A stretch of 51,461 bases of DNA from Candidatus Omnitrophota bacterium (lineage in GTDB: Bacteria > Omnitrophota > Omnitrophia > Omnitrophales > Aquincolibacteriaceae). Under the pieces are notes generated by a model that was not told the DNA's origin, ran no database searches, and saw only the letters and a list, made by a program, of their open reading frames with translations. Within the stretch, counting starts at the first letter, position 1; every line of letters begins with the position of its first letter. The translations under genes and the position numbers were made by a program. Below, piece by piece: positions 14,923-29,900 of the stretch. The stretch spans positions 1-51,461 of the forward strand of contig JACPXK010000083.1 in the NCBI GenBank assembly GCA_016196565.1, given 5' to 3'.

Positions 14923-17900
14923 TCCGTCCTTCATTCTTCCCGTTCCGAAGTTAAAGCCACACTTGGCTTTGAAATCGAAATTCCGCCGGATCTCGGCAAA
15001 ATTCAAAATCTTATTTCCGGTCAGGGGCCGGCCATCATTCATATTCAAACCGCTCACGGCAATTACGAGGCCCAAAAGAAAATAGAAGGCATACTCAAAC
15101 ATCTCAAAAAGCATTACGGTATCGACACCCTTTTGCTCGAGGGCAGCGCCGCTAAACTCCAGCCTGAACTTTCCCGCTTTTTTCCGGACAAACCGGAACT
15201 GAATACGGAAATTTTAGACGCCCTTGCCCAAAAAGCCCTGGTCAAAGGCCCGGAACTTTTTCTGGCCGATGAGCTGAAAGCGCAGGCCTTCGGGATTGAG
15301 AATGAGAATGAATACGTGGCGAATGGAAAGTCATTCCGGGAGGTCATGCTGCGCCGGGCGAAAACGGCTTCTTTTCTTCAAAGCATAAAATCAAAACTTA
15401 CGGAATTTTCAAACCGCCGCCTGGGCAAAGATCTGCAAGCCTTTTTGAAGCAGGAAGAAAAATTCGAGAAGGAACATCTTTCCGCCGAGACCTGGATTTT
15501 TTATCTGCGCGATCAGGCGCGGGACCATCTACAGGTACAACTTGATGATCCATCCTGGCAGCTGGAATGGCCTATGCTTTTCCGCATGATGAAACTTTCC
15601 CAGTTTGAATCCAAACTCGACATGAAGGCTTTTGAAAAAGAAAGAGAAGAGTTTCTTTCCGTCATTGCGAAGCAATCTGGCGCTAAAATGCCCCAAACTA
15701 TTTATCAGCAGGTTGAAAAACTTCTGCGTGCGCCTCTTTCCCAGCACGAACTTCCCGATCCCGAAACCGGACTTTTATTTGAAAAAATGATTTCTTATCT
15801 GCCGCGAAGTTTTGACGGCGCCGGATTTAAGAATGTGAAACTTTTTATCGGGCATCTTATCCTGCAGAGCGAGCTGAAGGGGGACAGGCTTTATGAGGAG
15901 ATGAGCCGGCTTTCAGAAAGAATTTCTCAAGAGCTCGCTGTCTCATCCCGTGAGAAAAAATTCCTTCGTATTCTCAAAGACTACAAGCTTCTCAAAAAAC
16001 TTTTCAGCCTGGAGTTGACGCCGGAGGAATATGAGCAATTTCAGCAGCACGGAAAATTTGTCCAGCCGGACAAATTCTTAAAACGTTTGAGCCAAATTGT
16101 CATTCTGAGGCCGACACTCTACGAGGGCAGTACAAAACTCAATTTTGTTTTTCGCCAAGCCATTGCTTTTTACGAAGGCGCCAAGGCACGCGATCGCGTC
16201 ATGCTTGAAAATATCGAAAAGCGTTTGCGTGAAACCGGCAAAAATAAAGTGGCCGTCATCACCGGCGGTTTTCACGCCGGACCTTTCCGGGATTATTTCC
16301 AGTCCAAAGGTTATCCTTACGTTCTCATCACTCCCAAACTCGAAACTTTTGACGGCCGTAAAAATTACGTCGATTCCATCCTGCGTTTTGCCGCCAAAGG
16401 AATTTCTTCCTCAACCTTTGAACCGGCGTATTTTGCCATGACCCCTCGCTCCGAAATCCGCAGCCTTGGATTCAATGACGAAGAAGTCGGCCGGGTTATG
16501 GTGAAAGAATCATTACAAGTGTTGGGGGGTCAAACTGAACTTCGCCGTGAATTTCGACAAAGTGATTTCGCAAAACAATTTCAGAAATTAAAATTTTCAC
16601 GCTCTGAAGTACGCGTAAAAGAGCATTTGCCGCCATGGAACGAGGTGTGGAAATTGATCGATGAATTTCAGCCGAAATTAACGGCTCATTCTCTCTATCT
16701 TAGCAAAATCGATATAAGTGGTTATGGTCTCATTCATAGTGTTAAGGATGGGGCGACGCTTATTCCCGCAATATTGAGCAGAATAGAACGTAAAGCTGAG
16801 CATGCCCTTGCGCCGAAACGGGCGGTACATGAGATTAAGGGAATTTTCTGGCGTGCGAATCATTGGCTTGATCTATTGATTTTGCCAGAAAACCGCGAAG
16901 CTTTAGAAAATTGGGCCAAAGAATTTTCAGATACCACTAAGGTGGGTATGGACAATGCTGCATTTTTCATACGAGAAGGACATTTAACGCCGGAGGTTGT
17001 TGCCCATCTGGCGGAATTTCAAACTGAATTCAAAGAGTACGAGAGAAATCTTTTGAATGTTATCTCCAAATTACCGGCCACGGATAACACACCTAAATCG
17101 GAATTACGCAGTCCCATGGATCATTGGGGGGGGGCCAAAAGAGAGATTCCGGCTCCTGATTCAGGGCCTGGTATTTCCATCGAATTACCCGAAGAGATAG
17201 CGCAATTTATCGATTTGCTGTCTTGGTCCGGAGAGGACCGTCAAGCCTACGACTTACTAAAAAATTTTCTTGGAAAAAACTCTCTCAAAGAACCGTTTCA
17301 AACTAAGATTTTTGAGCAACATTCCGAGCTTTTGTTGTGGACGATTGAGCATTTCTCAAACGAAAATTTCCCGCTCACGGAAGACGAAAGGCAGATTCTT
17401 TTCCTTCAAATCCTAAATTTTACAACCTTGGTACTGCTTCATTTCAGCAATACTCCTTTTAACGTCGACAACCCGCACGCAGTTGAGGGATGGTGGTATT
17501 TCCTTTTGAGGCTGATCAGCATGCAAGCGCGTCTGAATTATCTGGAACGTCAAGATTCTTCTTCCGAATACCATCGCCTTCTTCTCCAGAGTCTTTTAGC
17601 CTGGATTTTAGACGGGGTGGATCATGCCGCAATGCTCGGTATTCAGACAGATGGAAAAATTGCTTGGTTTGAGAAGCGATTTTTTGAATGGATGAGCGCC
17701 CGCACTAAGGACGAAACAGCGCCATTATGGCAAGGTGTGATTGCCGATTTGCTGAGTTATTGGAAGAAAACATGGAACGAACAAGCGTCTCAAGAGTTGG
17801 ACAGGATTGCTGCAGCGCGAAATATTGCTAATGCTAAAGGACGGTTTAAGCATACCGCACAAGAAGCCGTACGCCAGCAAAAAGTGGACCGGTCTTTGTT

Positions 17901-20900
17901 GGATATTGAAAAGATTTTAACCCCGCAGACCAAGAGGGAAAAATATGCCTGGGATGATTCTGTTGTTTATTTAGTGAATTTGGCAAAAACTTTCCGTCAG
18001 GTAATTCTAACCTCAAGGGCGCTCTTGTGGTCGGGGCAATATGAGGAGGATGGAATACCCGCTCCTTTGAACTTTGAATGCGCGATTTTCCAGGCTTTAG
18101 CTCAGCAGGGTTTCCGTGAATGGATTTTCTTAAATCCCCAGTATAACCTCATCGAACCCATCATGACTTGGGAAGTTTTGAGAAAGGGAGAAAATGCGCC
18201 GGATATCCCGGAATTAATGTCCGCGATTCAGAATTATCTTGATCAGCCTCGAGATCAAGGGACCGAATCCTTAGCCCATTTCCTTTTAATTTCAGAGCGA
18301 GACCTCATCCCCAAGGTCGAGAAAGTGATTCGTTTTTGGGAAAAAATTCGCGAGCTGGTTTTGTTAAATGACGTGCGTATCCGGCTTCTTCTCATTCCCC
18401 ATGAATCTTTGGATATTCTCAAGGCGTTACAAGGAGAGTTGAATCAAGATCAAAAAACAAGACGTTTGATTGTCAATTTCTCTTCCGGGAAAGAACTCTC
18501 GGGCATGACATTAAATAAAAGCCTATGGATTCTTCACGAATCCTCTTGGGTTAATTACAATGATGATCCTCAAGGCCTCCATTTAAGCACAAGCGGGGCA
18601 TTGGCTCATAGTGCTCATCGAATTGCTCATTGGCAAGGTCTCGGCTGGGGAGACCATCATAGTTCGGCGGTTCGCATCCGAAGGCGGCATTTTCAAAGGC
18701 TAAAGGAAATTTTCGCACCCTACAGTCTTAGATGGAGTGGTTTTGACGACTACTTCAAGATTCCCGGAACCGCCAAGAAGGCGGATGCCATTGTTTTTAC
18801 TTTTGTCAAAGATGACGGGCCTGGCGGAGGTAAATCGCCCAAAGCACCTCGGCCAACCGCTCATACAGCACCGGTACCGGCTCCGGCCCGCTCCGAAACG
18901 CGGTCTGCAGAAATTCTTAGAGATGAGTTTCAGAAATTCAAAATCGAATGGAGGGAGGATGGTGAGTTGGATTTTTCCCAGGTTTCTGACGACGTCTCTT
19001 GGGTTATGGATGCCGCGCGTGCCGAAGAAGACGGTCCGATTTTTGAATTCCCGGATGAAACTCCGGAAGCTGAGATTCTGTTTTCTTCGATTGATGATAT
19101 GCCTATTTTGTCCCGTAAAGGAAGGAATATTAAGAAACTTGGAATAGTCCGTCCTTACGGGCAAACCTCTTTTTATCCCGCAACGATCAAACTTTTCTCG
19201 AATCAGGATTTCGCAGCCGAACTTCTTTATGATCAAGTTTTTTCCCGCCGCGGTCCCGGGTCCAAATTTTATGGAGTCATCAAAAAAAGCGGAAAAATTA
19301 TCGGCTATGCCATGCAATTAATTATTGGAGAAGAAATAGATCCCGGAACTCAGTTGTCAGAGGCTGTGCTGAAAGATTCATCCATAATCATGAAAGGCCT
19401 TGAGGAAATCGGGCTTCCGCCGCATGGCCATAGAATGTTGACCCGTAAACAGAAACCGGTATTGATTGATGCGGGTGAAGCCGAAGGGCCGGAATCCGCT
19501 GAGGTACAGATCAAATTCGACCGGTATTTAGAAAAAACCCGGCGTATCGAAACGATATTTAAATCCACGAAGCTTTTAGAAAGATATCCTCTGACCGGCA
19601 GAATGGCGGACTCCTTACGTATTCGGGATGAAGACCGGGTTTTATTTGGGGGCTTGGGACCTCAGGCGCCTCTTGCAGCGGCTTTCGCGTTGAAAGGAGC
19701 GGAGGTGTCGGTTGCCGATGCCGACGATCACGCGAATCTTATGGATGACTATGCTCAACACTTAAACCTACGCCAGAAAATTTCGGGCAGCCGCTATTAT
19801 CCAAATTATGTTCAAAACGTGGATCTCCCGCCCAATAATTTTTCTTTTATGGTATTCCCTAACGTTCTTGAAACCATTCCAGAATCGCAACGGAGTACCT
19901 TCACCCAGGCGTTAGTCCGCGCCGCAAAATCAGAAACCGTACTCTTGATCTCGGAATATCTGGATAATTTGCAGTCCATTCAAGAAGATCAGACATGGCT
20001 AAATCTTTATGCCCGGGCAATGGGTTTTGAAATTTATCCGACGGGACGAGTCTTTGAGGTTGAGTATCAGCCAGATGGAATCGAACAAAGCATGTTTCAC
20101 GAATTTATTTTGCGCAAAAATAATAGCTTAGCATCAGAGGCTTCTGGCATGACTCGTTCTGAAACGCGGAATCATGACGAAGAACTTGATGAGATCCGTG
20201 CTTTTTATATTGAAACCGAACATCACCGGTTTGGTGGAAATGCCTTATACGATGACGATGTCCGAGGGGCCATGGAACTTGCGGAAAAATTTGAAGAAAT
20301 GGGGGTCCGGCATGTTTGGGACGACGCGTTAAGCGATGATATCTCTGTTTCGATGTGGCTCGATGATTTGCTGAAGGAAAGAGGGGACATCATTCAAAGG
20401 ATTCTTTTGCTTTCCGATACGCCGCTGGGCCAAGAGCGGTTTATTGTCAGGGTGCAGCACGCCGCGACGACGGAATTTTTATTTTATAAAAGGCAGAGCG
20501 AAAGTTTAATCCCTTTAAGAGAGAGTATTCATTTTCATAATTCGGGAACCGGATGGCTCGCCATGACGCTTCATCCCTTGCCGGATGGCCAGTACCGTAT
20601 TCTTTTTGAAGACAATACCCGTCGCTGGACTAAACGAGGACAAGCGGGGCAGATGGAATTGACGTTATATGATGGTTTGACCGGCGAGCGTATCCGGATT
20701 GCGAAAAGCCTTAACCCTTATTCTAAAATCCCCCCTGAACCCGATTCTGAATTCGATCACATGCGAAAAGATCCTAAAAATCCGAATGCCGGTGAAGTGT
20801 TTTGGAAAGATTCCCCCACAACCATTAGAAAATTAAATCTTATCACCGGAGCGGTAACGGTTGAGCCATGGCCTTCTGTGGCTGAGAAACCCAAACCCCG

Positions 20901-23900
20901 CTCTGAAATCCGTCAAGGATTTCGAACGTTGGCGGTGCCGGAAGCACTAGCTTCGGCCCGCTCCGAAATAAGGACGAGTAAAGAAAAACCGAAGGAAGCT
21001 GCGCGAGCGAAGAGAATTATGCAGGAGACCATGTTCCTGCAAAAGGTCGCTTTGGAAGTTACCCAAGAATTGAAATCGCAAAAGGCAATTGGAAAAGCTT
21101 GGACGGACCGGGAAATTGTCGATCTCTTCAATCAACGCTTGCGGCAAACCGTCCCCCGGCCGCTTTACCGTAATCTCCGGGAAACTCTTCGCGAAGTTTA
21201 TGCCGGTGTTTATCCGACGGCAGAACAATTTAAAAATGACTCTGGTTTTAAATTGCTTGTGCTGGCGGCATGGGGTGATTTTGAAAATGAAATGGCAGAA
21301 CATAATCCGCTCCGGCCTTCGCGCCGCGATTTTTTACAAACTCTTTCAGCCGCCATGATGGCCCTTTCAACCTCAGGGACTACAGGTTTAGGAAACTATG
21401 CGGCCCAGGTCGGTATCGAAGCTGCGAATCAAGATTTAATTAAAAAGTATGCCGGTTGGATTGTGTCGGCGGCTACTCCTAATCTGAATATCGTAGAGAT
21501 GGTACTTATGGAGACTTGGTCAAATTCGGATCCAACGCAAGCAATTTATGAGGCGGGTAAGAATGAAATAGACCGGCGAATGGAACCGCGAGTTCTGAAG
21601 TGGGCAGAACGCAACAGTGCTTTTGTGGCAAGAATGATTCGTGAAAGCTTAGGCACAGCTGAAGCTCAGGTTAATTTTCAGGCCCGAATGTATGCCCTTA
21701 CCGATGCCGGCGACTTAGAACACAGGAATTATCCCGAGTTGAGAAAACAAAACCCGATTCCGATAGACGGTTTGCAAAACGAATGGATTGATGCGCGGGT
21801 TCAACTAAAAATCTTTCTTAACGATCTTTCTTCGAAATTATTTAAGGGGCTTTTTAACGAAGGCGCGGATAGAAATTCAATTAAGGCAAATCCCTTTGGT
21901 TATCTCAAACAAAAATTAAACCTGAAGCGGAATGAAATTGTGGAGGAGCTTGAAAAAATAGACCGTGTTAAAAAAAGAATCGAAGAAAGAGTTTGGTCTG
22001 AGGAGAAAGTTTGGGGCATTCAGAAAGAAAGTCGGGATTTTATAGCCAGGCAGCCTGATCTTGAAAAAGAAAAAAAATATATTGAAACAACTTTAGCCGA
22101 CCTCGAGTTTGTCCAAGCCCGATTCGGAGAAGGCGAGACGCACTCGATTTTAGGGGCCGATTCTGGCTTTTCACGTTCCGAAGCGAGGATGGAACAAGGA
22201 GTGATGGCACCGGTTCTTGTCCCGGAGTTTCTCGATAAGCTTTTTGGAACCGATGCTGAAAGATCTGCGTACACATCTCGAGGAGAGAAATTAAGGACTT
22301 TTACTCGAATTCCAAAAGATGACGAGCTGCGCGCGCTTCAAACAAGGAATAAAATGATTTATCTCACAATGCCAGTCAGTGATGTTGGCTATATGAGTGT
22401 AAAAATCAATTCCGACGGTCAAAGAAAACGTTTGAAAGCTAACGCATCATTGGCAAACGGCCGCGCCGTCGCGGTTCTTGAACAAAATGCGGTAGTGACA
22501 GACCTTTTTGTAAAGAAAGATAGCCAGGTTGAGAAACCTAATTTAGTCATTGTTTTGACCAAAGACGGGAAGCTGATTGACTCAGTGACAAAACTGACTC
22601 GATCGGAGGCTGCAGCACTTTATCAAAAATACGGTGATTTTTTAATCCACACAAAAGTTAAAGCCTATCCTGAGTCTCAAAGAAGCGCAGTCCATGTCGC
22701 GCTAAATCAGGTTCAACTTCCTTTGAAATACGCAAATCGTATGGCCGAGATGATGATCGGTGCAAAGGGTTTTATGCTTTCATTTACGGTGGATGATTAT
22801 GATGCGAATATTGAGACGGCTTATCGTGACGGGGGAGATATCGTTACCTCGGGTTCTGATTTTAACCGGGCAGACATTGAAGGCCTCGCTTTAGAAAACT
22901 CAGGAATTACGATTAAGCGGAAAGTCACGCCTGCAAGAGGATTGGTCTCGATCGGTGGCCACGTTTATTATTTGCCGGAATTTCGCGGTGAACAAATCGC
23001 TGTCCATTATGACCGCCAGGGTCATCGTGACAAACTTATCCTGCCCGGGATTCATACCGGACATCCCGTCGAAATCGATCTTCGCCAACATGATAAAACT
23101 GTCTTTTCCTATTTCACCCAGTGGCCAAGAATCGACATTCTTTTCCCTCGCAAAAAGCAGCGAGATCTTCTTGAAATTACGGATTCCGCTGCCTCGCCTG
23201 CCGGTTTAGAAAAATTGGGGTTGAAACCCGAAGATGAAGCCGTCCCGCCGGCCATGCTTTTAACGGCAAAGTTAAAAAATGAAACTATTGAAAAGTTATT
23301 GAAGGTCATTCGTGAGTCCAAGGGGACGTTGTATGAACGTTTGGGAAAAGTCTCTATTGAGGCGGATTTTTATACGGATGCTTTAGCGCTTTTCCGGCAC
23401 GGAGGAAAAATTTTGCGTCATGAAAATAGAAAACGAAGTCTGGGTAAGTACGAGAAAAGCGCCCTAACCAAACGTGTTTCGAAAGGGTTGGCGGCTGAAG
23501 ATATTTTGATCCAATTTCATGCTGATTGGATCCTGGATATTATCGTTCAATCAGAAAAAACACGCCTTGCGGTGAGGGAGGACCCTTCAAGGTTAAAGAT
23601 TTATTATGAGCGAGCGGCAGAAGGTTTGAGAAGGATGATTTGGAATTTCGGGGACGACAATATCGATGGATGGAAAGAGGAGGCTCAAAATGTTGTCCGG
23701 GAATCGATTCTGAATCCTCCGCCCACAACGGACGCGACGGTTAGGCGGATCAAGAAGAAAAAAGAGCGCGCGTCTGTACCCAAGAAACGGGAAAGGAAAA
23801 TTCCTGAAAAGGAAGCGGTTCAATTGATTGAGGATGCCTTGCAAAAACACCGGCCGGCTTTAATGCGCCGTTATAAGAATCTTCAAAAACTCAAGCCGTT

Positions 23901-26900
23901 TCAAAAAGACCTTTTGCTTAATGAAATTTATGATCTCAGAGCCTCTTTGCTTTATCTCTGGGGCCTGGGATGGATTTTTAGCTACATCAAGGCATTGCAA
24001 ACTGTTTTCAAAGACCTTGAAATCAATCCCAAAGGTTTTACTTTGAACGACTGGTCCACCCCGGAAAAAAGAATGGAATCGATGCAGATTACCCTTGAAT
24101 GGAAACGGCCGGATATGATGCGCCGTTATGCGGAGATGGAAAATTTAGACAAAGAAGAAATTGAAAGATTGCGCAGGGATATTTACGCCATTAAGCACGC
24201 GCATTTTTTATCTTGGTCATTGCATGGGGCATCGATTAAAGGGAAAGCCGAAGAGTTTGAGGGGCGGCATCGAAAAATGATGATGAAATTATTCCCAAAA
24301 CTGCATTTGGAATATTTAAGTTTTGGACTCGAATGGTCCAACGCGGACAAAGAAACTAATTTAAAATCGATTCGTTATGTTTTATGGCGCGAGATTCCTG
24401 AAATCATGCGGCAATATCAAAATTTGGACCGATTGTCCTCCGAAACGTTGAGTCAATTACGGCAAGATATTTATCGTTTATCCGCCCATCATTTAAGAGC
24501 GTGGGGACTAGACCGCGTCCTTGATCAAAAAAAAGTGCCGTTCTTTAAGGGAAGTTATAAGCAGGTCCTTGTGGCCGTGTTTGATGATCCGCGTCTCAAT
24601 CTGCAAGCGTCAGATTTTAAAGCTCAATATAGGACGCCTATCCGGTATCAATGGACAGCTCCTGAAATCGGCCGGGATTCTGTTCTGAGAGGGCTTGAAT
24701 ACTATCGTGCAGATATCATGAAAAAGTACGAGCATTGGGACGAGCTTAGTGCCGAGGAAAAAACAGATTTAAAAAAGAATGTTTATGAAATGAAGAATTC
24801 TCATTTTCGAATTTGGGGCATGGGAGGAGCGTTGAATCGTGCAACGGCCCCTTATTTTCATGGTTCTCATGCGGAAGCCTTGCAGGCCGCTTTGCCCAAA
24901 ATGAAACTTCATCTCCTGGATTTTGGCCTTCGCTGGGGCACATGGGACGCCGCCGTGGAATCGGTGCGATTTATGCTTTGGCGCGAAATGCCTGATCTTA
25001 TGCAGGCCTATGAGGATTTAAATGAAAGTTCCGGGCCTGAACGGTTGGAAGAACTGCAATCGGCGGTTTATAGAATTAGAAAGGAACATTTTCTGGCATG
25101 GGGCGCGGCCGGATTTTTTAATAAAAAATATGGCCGACAACCTGACGAAATTCTGTCAGTCATTTTCCCTAAATTGCGGCTCAATCCTTTAGGTTTTAGA
25201 TTAAACGATTCTACCAAGGACAAGGCCAAAGAGTCCGTGCTTTTTATGATGACTTATGAAGCGCCTGACTTAATGCAAAGGTATCAAAATATCGAACAGC
25301 TCGATGCTCCCGGCATTGAAACGCTTAAAGATGATTTTTACCGTTTGTCATCGCTTCATTTTGATGCCTGGCATTTGAGACTTATCATTGCCCGCCATTT
25401 TAACGGAAGCTACGTTAGGGCGGTCATGGAAATTTTCCGTGACAAAAAGCTTGGACTCCAAGAACAAGGCTTCCTTAAGCGTAAGATGCGAATTCCCATA
25501 AAAGTTTCGATGTATATTCCAAGCGATCTCTTGCAACAATATTTGCCCCTTATGGAACAGGTTTCTTCAAAGTTCGCACGGCGCCTTCGAGAACCGGACG
25601 CTCTTGTCTTTTTGCCCGAAGCCGCAGGGGCATTGCGGGAAACCCTCGAGAAATATCCGCCGGATCATTCCGGCTTTCGTGCTTTAGCTGTCAATAGGAT
25701 GAAACAACGCATTTTAGACCGCATCCGAACAGAAAGAGAACTGAGGAGTACACGCGTAAAAGATATCAGAACTCTGGAAGAAGCCGAAGCGAGACTGCGG
25801 CAAAGTGGAAATCGTTCTCCTGATACTGAAACATTTATAAGAGAAACGGGTTTTCCTAGAAAGAAAGTTTTGGAAATTCAGCAGGCCCGGCAAGAACAAT
25901 ACGCAGTATCTTTTTCAAAAGTAGACGCGGATGATTATGCGCCCGAGGATTATTTCAGCGGTGAGCCAAGTGGGGAAGAAAACTCAGCGAAGCGTTTGGT
26001 CGAAGAGCTTTTGGAAACTCATGGAAGAAGCCTTGACCCACAAACCCGGGCTATTTTTGAACGCTATTATTTAGACCCATCAAAACCCACAATGAAAATA
26101 ATCGGGAACGATATGGGGATTTCGGAAAGTCAAGTTAGCCAACTTCACAGTAGGGGTGTTAGAAAACTAAAAGAAATAGCGGTGCCGAAAGCACCAGGTT
26201 CGGCCCGCTCCGAAATCCGGTCGCCCGGAATCAACCCGGCAAAATTTGTCTCTGTCAATCACGCGGATTTGGCGGGGGTCGCTCAATACGAAACCATGCT
26301 TGATCAACCGTTAACTGATTTTTGGAGTGTTGAAAGGCTCAAGGATTATTTAAGGCAAAGAGACCAGCATATGATTCTCGCGAAAACAACAGGAGAAGAC
26401 CCTGCTTTAGGAGGAATGGTTCTTGTGCGTGTGGTCCGCACAAAAGGGGCCGGGGACGATCATCCTCGGTGGGATCATCTGATGATCGATAAAATTTCGG
26501 TCCATCCGGATTTTGAATCGCATGCAGAAGAAATTCTTCATGTCCTGCTGGCCAGTGCGGCGCTTATTCCTCGTCAGTCCGAGCCTGGGCATCGCAAAAT
26601 TCCTCTCCGCTATAACCTAAAGGACCATGAATTAGGATCTCCTCGTGTCCCTATTTTATCTAAAGTTGGATTTCGGCCGCTGAAAGGAGATGAATTGCCG
26701 CAGCATGCGCCGGATGAATATCCCTTTGTTTGGGACGTGCCGGACCAGGATAATTTTTTAAGCCGGCGAGGCAGCATCGACACCATCTACTTAGGGCCGG
26801 TGATTCTGTGGGCCGGTGAAATTTCTCCTGAATATCAAACCAGTATTTCTCCGGACCCTAAAGGCAATTATCATTTTAAATTTCTTCTTGAAATGGATTC

Positions 26901-29900
26901 TGCCGAACCGCCCATGACCAATATCGTGGAACACCTAGGACTGAAGGCGGCCATGCGCTACACCTACAAAACGCGGGGAGAACTGGACAACAGCCGTCAA
27001 TCCTGGGATAAAATCACGAATCCTTGGTCACAGGAAGAAATCTCAGATATTCCTTTGAATCTTTCGATCGACCCAGAACAAATCAGAGATGCCAAGGGCC
27101 GTTACGTGATTCAAGCAAGCTTCCAGCCGCCCTCGTTTGCCGCCGCTTTAAAATTTAATGTCCAATTGAAAACGGCCTCAAATCATTTCAAATGGCTCAC
27201 AAACACTAGCCGCGATAATAATTGGGTTTTTAATTTGATCCCGCATCACGCCCGCTCCGAAATCCGTCAAGGATTTCGAACGTTGGCGGTGCCGGAAGCA
27301 TTGGCTCCGGCCCGCTCCGAAGCGCGGGCGGTGCTTGTTCCAAAAACCTTGGATTTGAAAAGTATGCTTGGCGCGAAATGGGCCAATCACGTTTTCCGTC
27401 AAATTATTTTCGTGGCGGACAATACCGGCACCATGGTTTCCAATTATGACAAACCGTTAACCGGAAATATTCTGCAATATTTCACTTCCTTATTAAATCA
27501 AGACGATTTTTACGCGGTGGTCAATTCCGGAGACCCTCTGAAAAAAATATTGGATCACACCTATCTCCCGATTTTGGACCGGATTGGCCCTCATCACTTA
27601 AGCCAACTGCACATTGTCGGGGATTTGGGCGTCAGGCGGGTTGGCTTTAACAATCAAAGAAGGTTTTCTTATGAAGACGAACTTTCTGCTTGGAGTCCCG
27701 CCCGCCGCTTAAGTTATGCGCGGGCCCTGGCGGAATATTTTTACGCTCAGCTCAAAAAACGTCAGGGAATATTAAAGGATTGGCTGCGGGATGTTTCCGA
27801 TGATGAAATCGGCCGGCTGGAAAAAGAATATCGTGCGAAACTTGCAGCCCTCACGTCCCGTGAATGGGGAAAGGTCTTGACCCCGGAGGACCGTTATGAG
27901 TTTCACCTTTTGCCGCCTGATTTTCATGGCATGGGAGAAGTTTTGATCTATGACGTGGGCGCGAAAGTGACTTTAGATCATCCCGACATACGGCATTCCA
28001 TGCCGCTTGAATTTACCTCGGAAATTCTGGAAAAAATCAGGAAACGGTTCGGACAAAATCAAACGGGTTTTTATACCTTCTCCGGACCGGGTTTTGTCGA
28101 CATGGCCAAAACCTCGAAAGTCATTGGAGTCAATCAAACCCATCAGGAACATGTTTATCCCCAACTTAATCTTAAAGAACCTATTGTCATCTTTGTGATC
28201 GGAGATAGCGCTAATGACATTCCCACCTTTGAATTGCAGGCACCTAAAGATGCGCCGGCGATCATCATCCCTGTATTTCTGGATCATAATTCTTTTTATG
28301 CGGGGCAGCTTTCCGGCAAGGTTTTCATCGCGGACCAAAAATTAAAAGGCACGGAACAAATTCTAAAATTCATCACCGAAAACATTGGCAAGCCTTTTTC
28401 CCAAATTCCGCCTCTCGAACTTCAAGCTTGGGTGAGAGCCGAAACCCGGAATGATACCTTGTTTGATTGGGAAGTTTTTGGAAATATTTTAAATAGGGAT
28501 GACCAAAAAAAATTAGAAGATCTGCTGGCACCGCTTCCTTCGGCCGAAGACCGCGAAGAAATGGCGCGAAGCATTCAAATGGCTTATCGGGATTTTGATC
28601 TGTGCGTCCCTAAAGACGCGCTTTATGATTCGGATGTGCCGGCGGAGATGATGCGGTGGATCCTCAGCCTGACGGAGCGGGAAAAAGTACTGTTAAGAAA
28701 ATTATTTTTACAGGAACAATTAAAAGACGACAGCGATTTTGAGTATCGACTTGTGGAGATCGTACTATTTCCACGCGAGGAAAGAATCCATCAGTTTGAA
28801 AAGCAAATCCAGCTTTCCCAAGAAGGACTAGAGGATGAAGAAAATCGCTGGCAAATTCGAAAAATAGCGCGTAGTAATCCTGCTATTCAGTACTCGCTTT
28901 ATTCCAATATCGATGAACCCGGAATACAAGCCGACACAGAGACTTTTGCGGATGAGATGGCCCTTGCCCTTGCGGATCGAGGGGTAAGCCCATGGGCTTT
29001 GAAATTTTTGGATGAGACGCCAATCAATATTTTTGAACCTGAATCTGAAAGGCAATTTAAGGAAAAAGAATGGCTTGATTTCAATCTTTGGGTTGAAAGG
29101 AAAAACGAGCAAGAAAATTATATCTGGAGAGATATTCGATATGAATGGATTCGTTCCGATTCGATCATCCGGCCGCTTCTGTTGGAAATGGCACGCCATG
29201 GTTTTGAAAGCATGAATTTCAAGCTTTATTTAATACCAATATTGGCGGGGCGTAAATACGATTTGAGACGCCCGGAAGGTCTGGATTTTCTTTTAAGAAG
29301 CGCTTTAAGCAAAAAAGCCCAATACGATGAGGGGCAAAACGCGCAAAGCATCGCAAGTATCGATTTGCTTGTCGTATCGCCGGAAAAAGAATTGCATCTC
29401 AAGAAAAAAATGGCACTTATTATTTGGGGTGCCGATAAAAAGCCAATTTACTATTCCCTATTTGATTTTGCCACGGAACGATTCGGCGATTTTCTGTCTT
29501 ACATTCCTATCCGTACCCGTTCCAAAAAAATTTCTGAGATCGAACCCATCAGCCGTTCTGCCGGCCTCACCGTCACTTCAAAAGATCAATTGAGAGAAAT
29601 TGTGGAAATCCCTTTGCTGCAGGCCGCTGAAATTTTTTGGGACAAAAATATTCCCTTGGTTTATGCCACCGCTAATAAAAAAGATCTGGAAGGAACCCGC
29701 GTCTTGGACCGGCATGCCGTTTTCATTGTTAAAAAAGGCAGTCTGAATGAAGCCAATCAAAAAGTTTTAGACAGCCTGCCGGGCCGGGATTTTGGCTGGA
29801 AGCACGGGCCCCTAACCATTCAGAATAATTTTTTGGAAGGGTCTTTTGTCGCCATTCCGATTGATTCCGAAACCACGGTTCAAGAATTAAGCGATATGGC

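Noticed and set aside
18700..19317. A 205-codon reverse-strand frame inside the giant gene
   Set aside because: Unlike the two antisense cassettes it has no promoter, no family pattern, and its FGAGRS string is just the reverse reading of an RSExR codon block.
25516..26178. Independent sigma-factor gene
   Set aside because: No separate start with a ribosome-binding site and no stop; it is continuous with the giant frame on both sides.
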